Shown here: piece after piece, positions 55,701 to 64,000 of the stretch
Position numbering within the stretch: position 1 is the stretch's first letter
How the letters are laid out: the number at the start of each line of letters is the position of its first letter
Assembly: GCF_000350225.1 (NCBI RefSeq)
Contig: NW_005179046.1
Coordinates: 133,758 to 197,757, forward strand
Length of the DNA: 64,000 nucleotides
Source of the DNA: Chondrus crispus
Lineage: Eukaryota > Rhodophyta > Florideophyceae > Gigartinales > Gigartinaceae
Direction of reading: 5' to 3'
Made by a program: the position numbers and the translations under genes
Notes under the pieces: model-generated
The model's input: the letters and a program-made list of their open reading frames with translations, nothing else
What the model was told of the DNA's origin: nothing
The model's database searches: none

Positions 55701-56869
55701 GTTTCGTTGTGCAGGGAAAAGAGTATCACGTTTTAATCTTGCATAAGGCTCTCTACGGTCTCAAGCAAGCATCTAGCGAATGGCACACAATTCTAAATAC
55801 GTTCCTGCCCTCGGTTGGGTTTGACCAGTTTCATGCCGATAAAAGCCTCTACGTGAAACGCTTAAAAGAGTCGATCATACTACTGGTTGTGTATGTGGAT
55901 GATATCAAAGTAACGGGTGATGACGGCGGATCTATCAAAGAAGTCATTGATCAAATATCAGCCCAGTTCACAGTTCGAAGAGTGGATACCAGCAGTAAGT
56001 TCTTGGGCATGGTCATCGAACAGTCTTCGGCTACTATCAAAATTCACCATGAGCCATTAATCAACCGAATGCTGCTATTCTTTTCAATGGAAGATTGTTA
56101 TTCTAGCCGTATACCACTACATCCTGGTACTGATATCAACATATCTGGTTTGAGTCGTGAGGGGGAGAAGACAGAAAGCATGGATGGCGCCCCATACCGA
56201 CAATTGGTCGGGTGCCTCCTACATCTTTCTAACACGACACGCCCCGATATTGCGTACGCCTCAAATTACCTTTCTCGTTTTATGCATGATCCTTCACCGT
56301 CTCTATGAAAGACGGCAAAATCTGTGCTCCGGTATTTGAAAGGCACAAAGAAACTGGGAATCGTTTACTCAAAAGGCCTTATCACTGACAAGGAAGACAT
56401 GGTCTCTGGCTTCAGGGACTCAGACTGGGCCCAGGAGAAACCCTCCCGGAAATCAATCAGTGGCTATGTGTTCATGTTTGCTGGGGGTGCTGTGAGTTGG
56501 CGCAGCAAACATCAAAGTTCAGTTGAGCAAAGCTCCTTGGAAGCTGAATACATCGCTTTGGCATTTGCCATCCGAGAGGCCTTATGGTTTCGAAACTTCC
56601 ATACCATTGTAAACCCAATCACGGATGAGACCGCTCTTGCTATCAAAGCGGACAATCAAGGATGCATAAGTGTGGCACAGAACGGCATCGTGAACGAAAG
56701 GACTAAGCATATCGATGTGAAGTACCAGATGATCGTTGAAAATGTGGCCAAAGGCAACATTCATATATCATACATTCCAACTACTGAAATGATAGCCGAC
56801 ATCATGACGAAAGCATTGGCAGTCAAACCGTTCGAGTATCTCAAACAAAAACTCGGTATGACGCCTTGA
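52790..56869 (+). pseudogene. Second copia gag-pol region
   Basis: Parts in order: gag with a UBN2-type start (YYLWSNEMEIMPRGKGIWKHV) and zinc knuckle CSHCGRHGHTSGRC; protease IDSACTAHM; integrase HRRLGHVS ... CKNCKLGK, NYSGFSMVRFL and APYSTESNGRAKRLIRTLL; reverse transcriptase ARLVAKGFTQRLGVDYSELF, VDVKSAFLNAEL and YVDDIKVTG; RNase H FRDSDWAQEKPSRKSISGY and QSSLEAEYIAL, ending ADIMTKAL. This order is Ty1/copia. The region has about one break. Confidence 0.93.
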
Positions 56870-56891
56870 TCTCCATTCCCTCAAGGGGGAG

Positions 56892-57117
56892 TGTTACCGT
56901 ATTCGGAAATGAAGCACCTTAGGCTATACTAGAAAGGGAGACAGCTGACTCCACTTGAGTCAAGCTGAGTCCCCTTTCATCCATCTAAGTCAAGCACCCT
57001 CTTATGGTAGTTTAAGTGGTTTAATATGTCTAAATAACACGTACTCTGACCTATTGCAGTAAAGTTAGAACAGTATCAAATCTCCACGGTCAATGTTGCT
57101 CTGCATTCTCTGTAATA
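56892..57117 (+). repeat. Second copia 3' LTR
   Basis: 226 bp, TGTTACCG to CTGTAATA, followed by ATTCC. Confidence 0.92.
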
Positions 57118-57122
57118 ATTCC

Positions 57123-58444
57123 CGTGAGCGACAGACCATATGGAGAATATCATCTTTCGGGACAACCCAAATGTTCTGTTCCTTGGCTCACCAAGCACAT
57201 TGGTACCGCCTTCGGTCACCTCAAATCCTACAGCTGTTGCAGGGGCTTCCAGGTCAGACCCGCGCTGTGTTGGCATTCAGGATTTGTATCGCAATGTGTC
57301 TGAACACGGCGCGATCCATACTTCGTACGACCACAGGACAGTCATCTCCGAGGTTTCGGATGGCGACAACGTTTCCACAATTGTGCAGTGTTTTCGCGAA
57401 TGTGAAAAATCTCTTGACAAGGAAGGACTTGTCATGCTCTACCACATTATGCGATGTCTCTTTGCAATCATAACGGGAAACGTTGTTGAGTTTTTGGTAT
57501 ACGAGAAAAACCTCATGGATATTTTTGGCTCTGTAGAATATGAGACCGATCATGTCGCACAATTACAAAAAGCCAAAGCTGTGAATAAGCGATGTGTCTA
57601 TAAGCAAATGAGAAAGGAAAATGGCGCTGTGAAGAAAGAAAGTCCAGAAAAGGATAGTTCTGCGATCTCTACGGGGAAAGCCGATACATCTGAGGGGTCT
57701 GCTGGGAAGGCTACCGACGAAAAAGCCGCGTGCAAGGTGGAGGAAGGCCCCCGCGGCACCAACGCGGAACTGAAGGGAACGGGCATTGGACCGTGTCAGT
57801 CAGAATCAACCGGCCCCAAGCCCGGGGATCATGCGTCTGATGTGAGGGCAACAATGGGGGCCAAAGTTGACACATCTGCCAGTGGTGAGCCTGATGGAAA
57901 CGCAATGCGCGAGAACGACCAGGGCTCTGCAAACGGCGCAGCAGCCGCAGTAGTTGCAACCTCCCACAATACTGTTGATGTCAAGCAAGGCGATCCAGTC
58001 CAGAAGAATGTCAGTGAAGAAACGACTTCTTCAATAAATTTGCCCGGCGATGGAGGCGAACGGGAGTTGGTTCTCAGGGTGCACCAAGACTTTTTGGAAA
58101 GAAAGGTCTCCTTCGATTCTGTCGTTCCGATCACAGATCCGAGTGTAGCGGCAAAAATCCACTAAAACTACAGAGTCGCTTACCTCAGAGACGCAATTCT
58201 CTCTTGGACATTTGACGAGGAAACAAGCGAATACTGCAGCGCATTTTCCGAGGCCGAGAAGGTTCTGGAAGTACTGACTCGTGCACACGAGGAGGAAATG
58301 AAGATTGAGAAGAACAACGGAAGGCCAACGAAAGATGAGGAAAAAAGGAAGGGCAGCGCGCGTGGTTTGGGTGGGAACGTGAAGCATGAAGATAGTTTGG
58401 ATGTGGTGATGAGAGATGTGGAGAAATCAAGAGACCAGGAGTGA
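57123..58444 (+). pseudogene. PP4 regulatory subunit 3 (SMEK), middle part
   Basis: After the copia element the PP4R3 sequence resumes. IVQCFRECEKSLDKEGLVML and NLMDIFGSVEYE match the family's LFxxCEDLENxEGLxxLxEI ... CIMDVIGCLEYDP, and HQDFLERKVSFDSVVPITD followed by KIH-stop-NYRVAYLRDAIL matches HREFLxxxAxFKEVIPITD ... KIHQTYRVQYIQD. The TAA at 58163-58165 stands where the family has Gln. Between these blocks lies a 190-residue low-complexity insert rich in Gly, Ala, Glu and Lys. The frame ends at 58444, and the large HEAT-like C-terminal half is not found. Confidence 0.75.
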
Positions 58445-58768
58445 CGGAAGCGGGAGAAAACGAGGATGCGAAAAAAGAAGACGAGGGGTCATGGAAAAGT
58501 GGTAGTGTGATTGAGGTGGGTGTTGGGGAAGACGCAGATGATTCAGAGGAGGGCAGTGTGAAGATGGAAAGAAAAAAAGATAACAAAGAGGAAAAGCGAG
58601 GATCGGGGAAAAAAGCAAATGTGCGGGGTTTCTCTTGTGGGGTATTCTGCAGATGGAAACGAAGACAGAAAATCAGACAGGAGTGAGGAGGAAGCGGTGA
58701 GCGAGGGTAGCGAGAGGTCGGGGGGCATGCGATTGTCTCTCTGTCGAAGCAAGGTGCGGAGCGGAGGG
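58445..58768. other. Purine-rich stretch downstream of the PP4R3 remnant
   Basis: A/G-rich sequence encoding Lys/Glu-rich short frames; it may be decayed 3' exon or intron of PP4R3. No clear feature. Confidence 0.4.
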
Positions 58769-58773
58769 GTAAG

Positions 58774-59366
58774 TGTGGTACAATTCCACACCGCGACCCC
58801 CGGTGGGAGATGAGAACCGTCGAGACGGGCGGTTACTACTGTAGTAATCGTGCACGCGCCCTCTGCGGGCACAGTAGTACCTCCACGTCGTACACGTGGC
58901 ACAACCGTTGGTGCCGGTCGTGGCCACGGGCACACGTGTGCGACCCGTCCGGTAAGTAATTAGCAATTAGTGGTTAATGGCACAAATTAGCCAATTTAGT
59001 ACAGTAGCTGGTATACAGTATGTAACAGCTACTGTAGCGGGACAGGTGTCCTGGCGTCCCACTTAGGGGTTAAGACCGGGTGCACCTGCCCCGTTCCAGT
59101 AAACGGGGGCAGACTCGCCTCCCTTCCCTTTACGGCTTTTTGCTAACCCCGTCCGGTTTTACCTCTAAGTCTCAGGCTTCTAACCCGTGACCGGCCGTCC
59201 GGATCTAACACCACCGACCGGCTGCGCGTCACCGGCCACGTGAGCCTTCCCTCTTTTCGAGTCCTTCCGTACGGTTTGCGCTCGCGTGGGTTACCCAGCG
59301 GCGCGCGCTCCCTTACCTCTAACCCCCCTCGTTCCGAGTGGTCGGGACGAAGGTAGTTATACCACA
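58774..59366. mobile_element. Solo LTR (593 bp)
   Basis: It starts TGTGGTACAATT and ends AGTTATACCACA, flanked by GTAAG (58769-58773 and 59367-59371). The interior has several TACTGTAG/TACAGTA motifs and no coding. It is a third LTR family in the window. Confidence 0.88.
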
Positions 59367-59371
59367 GTAAG

Positions 59372-60195
59372 TATGAGAGAGAGGGATGATATTGAAGTAG
59401 AGGGGATTTCGGAACGTCTGCTCAGAGCGGTGAAGAAGCGAAAGTTCGGAGCGCAGGCAGAGGGCGGAGGCGGATGGCAAGAGGAGGAATTGAGACATGC
59501 ACTCAAGCGGTGATAGAACAACAGGACGGGAGTGACTTGATGGATGGGGCGGGCAACGAAAACGGGAGTCCTAAACAGCAGAGAATATCGCAAGGGGAGG
59601 AGGAAAAGGCAAGGGGTTAAGGGGCGAAGGAGGCATTAGAGAATCCCCCCTGATTTGTCCCCACCCCCCACCGCTTGTTGTTGCGGTTGTGCAGGTTTTT
59701 TGTGGTCGTTTTGAATGTGTGAGTGTTACTCTTGTTGATGTGGTGGTGTGCAGGAGAATATGTTGTTTAAATATGTGTGTGCGGCCGTAGGACAGGCAGA
59801 GTCCAGTGGTGGCGCGGGGGCGGAGAGATGGGGAAGTAGAAGGATGGCACGAATGCCTATTCGCCTAATTATTCTCATTGGGAGGTGCAACGCGGCATGC
59901 GACTGTCTCTCCATGCCATTCCTCTTCTGATCACTTCACAAGCCCGTCCTCTATTCCCCCCATTACCTTCAGCATCGTCGAAGCACACAAGGCTTCTACC
60001 ATCGCCGAGAACCGGCGTCAGCTTCTACGTTCCACAAAGGAGCTACCGTCTTCTTGGGGGTCGTATGAGACCAAGTCGACGTAACATATCTGCAACGTTG
60101 TCCCTCTCTTCTCTATTTTTCCTTACGCGAACCCGCCCTCTTTGCATTGCTTGCTCCATGTGCAAATTATTTTGTGTATACACGAAAGGCGTTCC
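59372..60195. other. Intergenic, possible PP4R3 tail remnant
   Basis: A short frame just after the LTR (59372-59513) encodes KKRKFG and Glu-rich sequence as in many nuclear-protein tails. Otherwise nothing was recognised. Confidence 0.35.
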
Positions 60196-61354
60196 TCATA
60201 CATCGTTCTCCTGTGCTGTATCCAGAGTCTCGAAATAGTTTTGACCATCGCTTTCAAGTAAATAGTTCTGAATTTTGCAGCAAACAACAACAATGAGAGT
60301 GCTGCAAGACACCGAGAAACGAAGGGGTGACCAAAAAACGCCGATGCCAGAAATCAACATTCCAAAGGCTTGCTCAACAGTGATGCCACAAGACGACAAA
60401 TAAAAGTTAAACGCGTCCTGTCTCTGGGCCAGGCCAATTTGGCCTGTCCCAGAGACAGGACGCGTTTGAAATCCATTGTATGGTGTCAACACATGCTGAC
60501 TATTAGCATAGGCGTCATCGGCCGCAATGCGTGCCTATGAAGGCAGAACCCCTTGTTTCACTACCGAATACAATAGCGTGGCTTGAAATGTCGTCGAATC
60601 ATGAGTGCTACCCGCATGGCGGGCAGAAACAAACACAAAATCTGTAGTCCGCCGCAACAGCGGCTTACAGACATAAAGCGTAGAACCCTTTTCGGTTGAA
60701 GTACTTGCGTGGATCTGGAGTGTCGTGCAACGTAGGTTGACGTACTTTTATAGCAATGCCATCAATTGCTGCGATGATACCTTCCAGGGGCGAATTGCGC
60801 AAACTTTGGAATTGCTGCGCTGCTGCTTGGCAACTTGGGATAGAGATCGGAAATTCGATGGGTGCAAGCACTTTGTTGAGGGCTTGCAATGTTTCATGAA
60901 AGAATGCGTATGTGGTAGACGTTGCCACACCATAAGACTAACCAGTATCTAAGTAGCTAGCCCCTGCTAAAATCCGCATTGTGATGCAAAGCATAGTTTC
61001 AACGCTTTTCGTTGCGTTTGTGCAATTTCGTCGAATTTGAGACCTCTCTAGCACCGGCCGCAACTTCTTGCAAAGGTCTTGAAATTGTGCCGGAGAGAGG
61101 CGATATAGTTTTGTAAATAGGTCTTCACCAAGCAACGCCAGATGTTTTTCGAGACAGAAACTTTCTCTAATCACTGTGATCGTCCGTCGAGGAGGAACAC
61201 GGCAACTAATTGACGCCTGTAAGATTGTTGAGAAAACTATTTGCAACGTGTCTCCGATTTTTCTTTTTTTCTCGATCCGCAATACTCTGCGGAACGGGAG
61301 ACGCCGCCTAGTCACGTAGAGAAAACGAGCAACCATCTTTCTCTTAAATTGCAT
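60196..61354 (-). pseudogene. PIF/Harbinger (HARBI1-like) transposase, decayed
   Basis: Minus-strand pieces in three frames give a HARBI1-type DDE transposase. The N-terminal helical region (61354-60938; LSPAQFQDLCKKLRPVLER) is followed by AAIDGIAIKV with the first catalytic Asp (60928-60665), then, in the sequence between 60664 and 60493, RHAGSTHDST and ADDAYANSQHVLTPY with the second Asp. DAFNFYLSS and ITVEQAFGML with the Glu come last. At least two frameshifts and an in-frame hairpin insertion (60409-60467) mark it as dead. Terminal repeats were not identified. Confidence 0.8.
60409..60467. repeat. 29-nt-arm palindrome inside the Harbinger gene
   Basis: 60409-60437 pairs with 60439-60467 at 28 of 29 positions around a single-base loop. 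One arm encodes the conserved DAFNF start, and the other is its inverse copy inserted between LTPYNG and DAFNFYL. Confidence 0.92.
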
Positions 61355-62485
61355 GTGGCAGAGGGAATAATTTCACGATGGAAACGAGCAGGCATCGGTA
61401 TCTGCAATGGCGGTCGCAGAGGGAACGATCGAGTATGAGCATTTCTACGGTGCACACCTAGTACTCGAGTGCGATATTATTGGTTGTCTGTGAAAAGTTT
61501 CTAAATGTTATAGACCGAACGGCGAGACGGAAATTGGAAATCGGTGCATTGCTGTCATATTTCTGATTTCCAAATTCCAGCTTCGAAAAACTCATAGAAT
61601 GACCCTAAGGTTGTCCGTAAAGTCACTATCTTAGAACACGTGTTTTGGCGGTGAGTTTGCTCGGATTTTCTGCACGCAAAATTTTCAAACAACGCGTTTG
61701 GCAAAATTCACAGCATACTGAAAACTCGGGGCATGTGAGTTTTCCACGAGTTTCACATCCGCCTGATCATGTGATCCGGCATTGCTGTTCACAGCAATGC
61801 CGGATCGACCCGTCTTGAGAGAAAACAATGTGTGTTTTCCGCTCTCATACTGCACGGGTCGTACCGGTTTGCGTCATGGACGCCCCTATCACTTCATCTA
61901 CCCAGAGTCCATCAACGGATCAAAGCACCACAAGATCTGCCACATTTGCAGCCAAAGCAATCGCAGAAGAGAGACAAGAGAAGCTTCTAAAAAGCGATCC
62001 TCTCTAAACGGCCCCCTCAGCCTGTTGACAGTCTTGACATCAAGAAGACGAAGCACATCGCCCTTTCGACTGAGAACCTTTCTATCCCTGCGGCGAGCTA
62101 CAATATTCGCTTCAGCGAGTATTCGCGCAAGTGCACGTGACCCGTCGGGCGGCAAAACGATGGACCAGACTTGCGTTTGTTGCGGGCAGGTACCTTGCTG
62201 GAGGTCAGTCAGCAAAACTCGTGGTGGAATTGTTCAAACTTGAGTTTACTTTACGTCCAGCGAGTTTGTGAGGAAATGGAAAAACAAGGCGTTATTTTAC
62301 GGACAACCTTACTGTGTGTACCCTTCCCCAAAAGGCTAGTCCCGGACACTTTTCACACAATCTTCGAAAAAATACTTTGCTGCGGATTTTCGCTGTTCTA
62401 ACCAGCATCAATCGATCTGGGAGGCTGTTTTCTAGCAAACTTCAGTCGCCGGACTGCAGAACGCCTGTGTTTGAGGACACCCTCC
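61355..62485. other. Intergenic between two DNA transposons
   Basis: No family was recognised. A 16-nt-arm palindrome (GATCCGGCATTGCTGT, 2-nt loop) lies at 61773-61806. A plus-strand frame from 61876 (MDAPITSSTQSPSTDQ, then FAAKAIAEERQEKLL) is coding-like but short. Confidence 0.45.
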
Positions 62486-62487
62486 TA

Positions 62488-64000
62488 CAGTAGTGGCTAG
62501 CGCCCGAATTGACATGTGAGAAATTCACAGTTGAATTCCGGACAGACCTTTATTTCCCCTCCAACCCGCCTCCAACTAACTTATTGAGGCAGTCGGTCGC
62601 AACCATTTGCACCACTGTCCCTTCTGACGTTGGTTTAAGACCAGCTGTTTGTTCCGCTGGCGCATTTCTCTTCATCATAGCCTTCTGCCCCTGGAAGCCC
62701 GATTCCTCTTCCACAAATCCAGGACGTTTCGTCGCCCTCCACGTCTCCGTCCTCTGCTTCTTCTCTATCCTTTTTATCCTCGCTGCATCCCGTTCTGCCA
62801 TCTTTCTCTTCTTTTCATAAGCCACCTTCATCCGCGCCGCTTGCGCGTCAGCAATCTTCCTCTTTTTTCATCAGCCAATCTCTTGCGCTCCGCCTGCACA
62901 GCTGCCCGGCGTTTGATTTTTCGCTCATCAGCCGCACGGGCTTCCTCTTCTTTCTTACGCCTCATCGCCAACATAACCTCTACGGTCAAGTGCTCCGCAG
63001 GTGCCCCACAGTCGAGATGAACGTTTCGTTGGGATAAATTACTGCTTCGGCAGTGGTGGCCGTGTGAGATGGAGCACAGTTCATCAGTATTGAGTTCACT
63101 GTTTCAGAGTTTCGAAGAAGGATAGTGAGTTCTTGCAATTTTTAGACGCACCCAATTCGCTTTCGGTAATTTCCAATACTTTGGAAAACGTCACCCGATC
63201 CCTCCCTCGCCTCCGTATGACATTGGACCGCTGTCCTACTGACGTCATATCCGCTATTGCATCTTGCGTCTTCGAAGTGGTAAAGCGGTTTGGGAAATTT
63301 TCGTCAAATGGAAACAATCCTGTCTTCTGGAAGGATTGGCGGATATTTTCAACCGTCACAGCTTCGAATGCATGCACGCCACATATTAGATTAAATTGAA
63401 CACCCCTTATTTGGACTACGACTGACTTGTTAAACTCATCTCTAATGTCGCGGATAGAAGTGTTAAATATTTTGTTAACCCTTTGGTCACAGGGCTGCAA
63501 AAAATGCGACTTGTTGGCTGGAAAAAGGACAACCTCACACCCATTACTATAGCACTCCTGTAGCCGTTCCAGTCCGTTTCTTGAACCATGACCGTCAATG
63601 GTTAGTAAGTAGTTCACACCCTGCGGCACGAAGTTGCGTACATATTTGTTGAGATGCTTGACGAAAGATGGCAAGATATTCATTTCCATAGATCCCTTTT
63701 CGCTACATTTGACAACCCCCCCATAAGGAAATCATCCATTTTCCTGATACTTGTCGCAGACAGCGCTACTTTTCTTGCATATCTTTGGCAGCGGTTTAAA
63801 CCAATTTGACATCACATGCTTCCCTGCCACGATAAAGAAGGGAGGCGGTTTTCTTCCGGATCCAGAAACAGCTACGACTGCAGTAACATGCTTTGAAATG
63901 CCTTGCGTTTTTGACAACGCAACAAATTCACCATGATGAGTGTTAGATGAGCCAAAAACTTTTCTCCTCTTACCAAACGTGGCATCAACGGACGTTTCAT
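62488..64000 (-). mobile_element. pogo-like DNA transposon, cut by the window edge
   Basis: The proposed left end CAGTAGTGGCTAGCGCCC is preceded by TA (62486-62487), as for pogo elements. The right end is outside the window. The interior is a transposase gene on the minus strand. Confidence 0.6.
62550..64000 (-). pseudogene. pogo/Tigger-type DDE transposase, partial
   Basis: From the window edge the minus strand reads ETSVDATFGKRRKVFG (just after the first catalytic Asp of a DET motif), VTAVVAVSGSGRKPPPFFI, LTIDGHGSRNGLERLQECYS with the second Asp, and FPANKSHFLQPCDQRVNKIFN, all typical of the DDE_1 domain of CENP-B/pogo-like transposases. One in-frame TGA lies just after YQENG (about 63729-63731). 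Downstream of 63096 a long Lys/Arg/Glu/Ala-rich helical tail (ERKRLADEKR, MKVAYEKKRKMAERDAARIK) follows in pieces, ending at 62550. The helix-turn-helix N-terminus is outside the window. Confidence 0.75.

Larger units (their letters stand above)
52499..57117 (+). mobile_element. Ty1/copia LTR retrotransposon, second family
   Basis: The element is 4619 bp with 226-bp LTRs (52499-52724, 56892-57117) starting TGTTACCG and target duplication ATTCC (52494-52498, 57118-57122). The primer-binding site GGTTATGGGCC directly follows the 5' LTR. It matches the anticodon region of initiator tRNA-Met, the half-tRNA priming known for Drosophila copia. A CAAGGGGGAG polypurine tract precedes the 3' LTR. The LTRs differ at about five positions (about 2%). 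It looks nearly whole, with about one break. It lies inside the PP4R3 pseudogene. Confidence 0.95.

Noticed and set aside
58163-58165. Reassigned TAA read as Gln in PP4R3 (family Gln at this place)
   Set aside because: Other frames in the window use TAA as a normal stop, and PP4R3 also has a TAG at a non-Gln site. Pseudogene decay explains both.
61876-62215. Frames on both strands between the Harbinger and pogo elements
   Set aside because: No motif, mutually overlapping, and without a partner copy to show conservation.

Overview
The window is eukaryotic nuclear DNA, rich in repeats and poor in genes. The recognisable host genes are a PDR-type ABCG transporter, a plastid-type carotenoid isomerase (CRTISO), a PP4 regulatory subunit 3 (SMEK) and a secreted GH18-like protein. 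Together with few introns, GC-rich coding DNA and a great density of LTR elements and MITEs they suggest a photosynthetic eukaryote, most plausibly a red macroalga of the Chondrus type. That placement is inference; no rRNA or organellar marker is present. No RNA gene was seen.

Positions 1-31702 hold a three-fold tandem array. Unit 1 (703-14455) and unit 2 (14457-about 26900) each contain a noncoding block S, an antisense Ty1/copia element, a CRTISO fragment (C) and a gene M for a three-pass membrane protein on the minus strand. Unit 3 (about 26900-31702) has S and C only. Units 1 and 2 share a solo LTR, a nested MITE, a copia element and a 32-bp deletion. Unit 3 keeps clean empty sites for the three insertions and lacks the deletion, but carries two other MITEs. 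This gives a relative history: units 1 and 2 duplicated recently, apparently by exchange near the 3' end of the older M paralogues. Afterwards a solo LTR (21391-22056) entered the copia of unit 2, and a 1.9-kb GC-rich piece with ARM-repeat coding remnants separates the two copies of S.

Positions 31703-35588 hold a secreted GH18-like gene with a TATA box and a decayed gene encoding a MADF/SANT-like protein with a 7-residue repeat. A 15-kb Ty3/gypsy chromovirus (35589-50550; 623-bp LTRs about 3% apart; target duplication CATAG) lies at the end of that gene. It has gag, pol with a chromodomain, and a 6.3-kb accessory region carrying a 741-codon antisense reading frame of unknown function.

Positions 50556-59371 hold an assembly gap (51208-51768) and a PP4R3/SMEK pseudogene split by a second copia family (52499-57117; target duplication ATTCC), with a solo LTR (58774-59366) downstream. 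The right end holds two decayed DNA transposons: a PIF/Harbinger transposase (60196-61354) and a pogo-like transposase running off the window edge.

The window reads as a repeat-driven region in which unequal exchange, nested insertion and short inverted duplications have broken most host genes. Probably functional candidates are M1, M2, the GH18-like gene and perhaps the unit-3 CRTISO chimera.
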